The translations under genes were made by a program, and so were the position numbers. From positions 23,593,095 through 23,657,094 of the forward strand of contig NC_063160.1 of the NCBI RefSeq assembly GCF_020921035.1: a DNA stretch of 64,000 nt, in the 5' to 3' direction. The stretch comes from Rhodamnia argentea (lineage: Eukaryota; Streptophyta; Magnoliopsida; Myrtales; Myrtaceae). Of the stretch, positions 63,001 through 64,000 are shown piece after piece; position 1 is the stretch's first letter; every line of letters starts with the position of its first letter. The notes beneath the pieces were generated by a model that was given only the letters and a program-made list of their open reading frames with translations, searched no databases and had not been told where the DNA came from.

Positions 63001-64000
63001 GAGCACAATTTCATCCAATTATGGGGATAGATACAGCACTTAATAAGAAAATGTATGAAAAATCAAAATAAACTTACAGAAACTACTAAGAAAGCAATCT
63101 AAAAGTTGAGAAGCATGATTTCACACATCCCCATGACATTAACGTCATAATCTTATGTCCAAGTGGCGGGACAAGAATAGGACTAGTAAGGAAAAAACAA
63201 GGAGAACATGAACTCAAGACTAGAGGCTTGTTCTTCATATGGATACAAGATGGTCATAAATTCATCACATTGTGTCAATAAAATTAGTCAGATAACCATA
63301 ATAGTTTGCAAGAAAAAGAGGTCAAACAAATTATCCAACTGAAGTTTCAATTCTATTTCAATTTCCTTTTGTCTATATCTTATCAGACAACTGAATACTG
63401 TCACTGAAAATGCTAATGAAAGGTAAAATAATGCCTTATAGAGGAAGTAGCTAACATAGATGAATTTTACGAACTCCAGATGAAGTTAAACTTGTTGAAG
63501 TCAAAGCCTAGTTGCATCCGCATAGTACCACAATTATACTAGTGATTTCTTATCGTCAGAAAGTAACTTAAGCTACCATAATTAACAGATGGGAGCTGCT
63601 GACACGATATCCACTCAAAATCTCAAAACAATGGAGTTGACTGAACAGACAGAGACAAGGAACATGCAGATTGAAGGACATTCGAGATTGGGAAGGGAGA
63701 CATTTATTGCGGGACAAGTGGAAGAAGAGGTACAGGACCAAGATAAAGAAGATCCAATCGGTCTCGTTATCACACCAATGGAAACCATTAAGGAGGATAC
63801 AATCAAGGAACCAGACAGTGTTATCAATAGCGATATTGCTGCTGTGGAAATCGGACAGGAAGAGGTGAGACCACAAAAAGAACAACTAGATGAAAGACCC
63901 AAAATGGCATCTGGTATTTGCTCGGACATGGGGCCTCCAGAAAGAACAGAAACTGACCACAGTAAACATGGTGAAGAGGTTGATGGAACAAAGTGTTATG
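57094..64000 (+). CDS. Large acidic Glu/Ser/Thr-rich protein of unknown function, at least 9 exons, partial at both ends
   Basis: I do not recognise this gene. Exons seen are 57094-58620, 58731-58911, 59261-59565, 59646-60059, 60265-60432, 60602-60757, 61274-61432 (start uncertain), 61514-62662 and 63589 to the window edge. They add up to about 1,490 codons, open at both ends. All donors are GT and acceptors AG. Most exons are multiples of three and begin in phase 0, and many end on Glu or Lys codons. The product is very acidic, with abundant E, D, S, T, A and Q, frequent short ETE/EEV/KEE-type words, few aromatic residues, and no membrane helix or recognisable domain; it is probably disordered. 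Frame openness over 1.5-kb and 1.1-kb exons, with only short antisense frames, supports coding. The exon starting at 57094 is preceded by TTTGTAG and may not be the first; an ATG at 57187 would be the fallback start. Confidence 0.75.

Noticed and set aside
1..64000. CRISPR arrays, bacterial operons, riboswitches or an integrated virus
   Set aside because: The direct repeats seen are microsatellites or transposon arms, genes are intron-split plant genes, and no viral replication or capsid domain was recognised.

Overview
The window is nuclear DNA of a flowering plant. Genes are split by short GT-AG introns, two introns use GC-AG, and the spacers are AT-rich with microsatellites and many fold-back elements. 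The proteins are eudicot-like: a chloroplast TAP-type ABC transporter, an AGC1 kinase with DFD in place of DFG, and a SIAMESE-related CDK inhibitor. A woody rosid such as a member of the Myrtales is my guess for the source, but nothing in the sequence proves it. All exon coordinates were derived by eye from splice signals, reading phase and recalled family similarity; no search was run.

Layout. 510-3381 (-): glucose-6-phosphate 1-epimerase-like protein, 8 coding exons, 306 aa. 7697-10696 (-): sucrase/ferredoxin-like (thioredoxin-fold) protein, 5 exons, 353 aa, with a C-terminal membrane anchor. 13937-17692: a head-to-head inverted duplication with arms of about 1.54 kb. Each arm carries a promoter and a two-exon gene for a small unrecognised membrane protein; the left copy (14310-15296, -) is intact and the right copy (16337-17319, +) is frameshifted. 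21520-23448 (-): D6PK/KIPK-type AGC kinase, 590 aa, with a spliced 68-codon upstream ORF whose stop overlaps the kinase start. 28425-35642 (-): ABCB26/TAP1-like chloroplast half-transporter, 18 exons, 686 aa. 44627-44968 (-): SMR6-like CDK inhibitor, single exon, 113 aa. 57094 to the right edge (+): a very acidic, Glu/Ser/Thr-rich protein of unknown function, at least nine exons, open at both ends. A probable short minus-strand gene end with a hydrophobic tail lies at 55550-56145.

The spacers are rich in non-autonomous elements. The clearest is a 1,098-bp palindromic element at 49468-50565 flanked by a 9-bp direct repeat, which looks Mutator-like. Others are several fold-back elements with AT-rich arms around GC-rich cores (6.2, 19.7, 20.8, 35.8, 48.0 and 52.2 kb), a pair of related CCG-core elements (37.2 and 50.8 kb), a probable solo LTR in an ABCB26 intron, a LINE RNase H relic at 26.3-27.0 kb and a SINE-like fragment at 25.7 kb.

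The genes do not form a pathway; this is an ordinary gene-and-repeat landscape. The most unusual items are the promoter-containing inverted duplication, the spliced uORF with an ATGA overlap, two GC-AG introns in one transporter gene, and the acidic gene built mostly from phase-0 exons.
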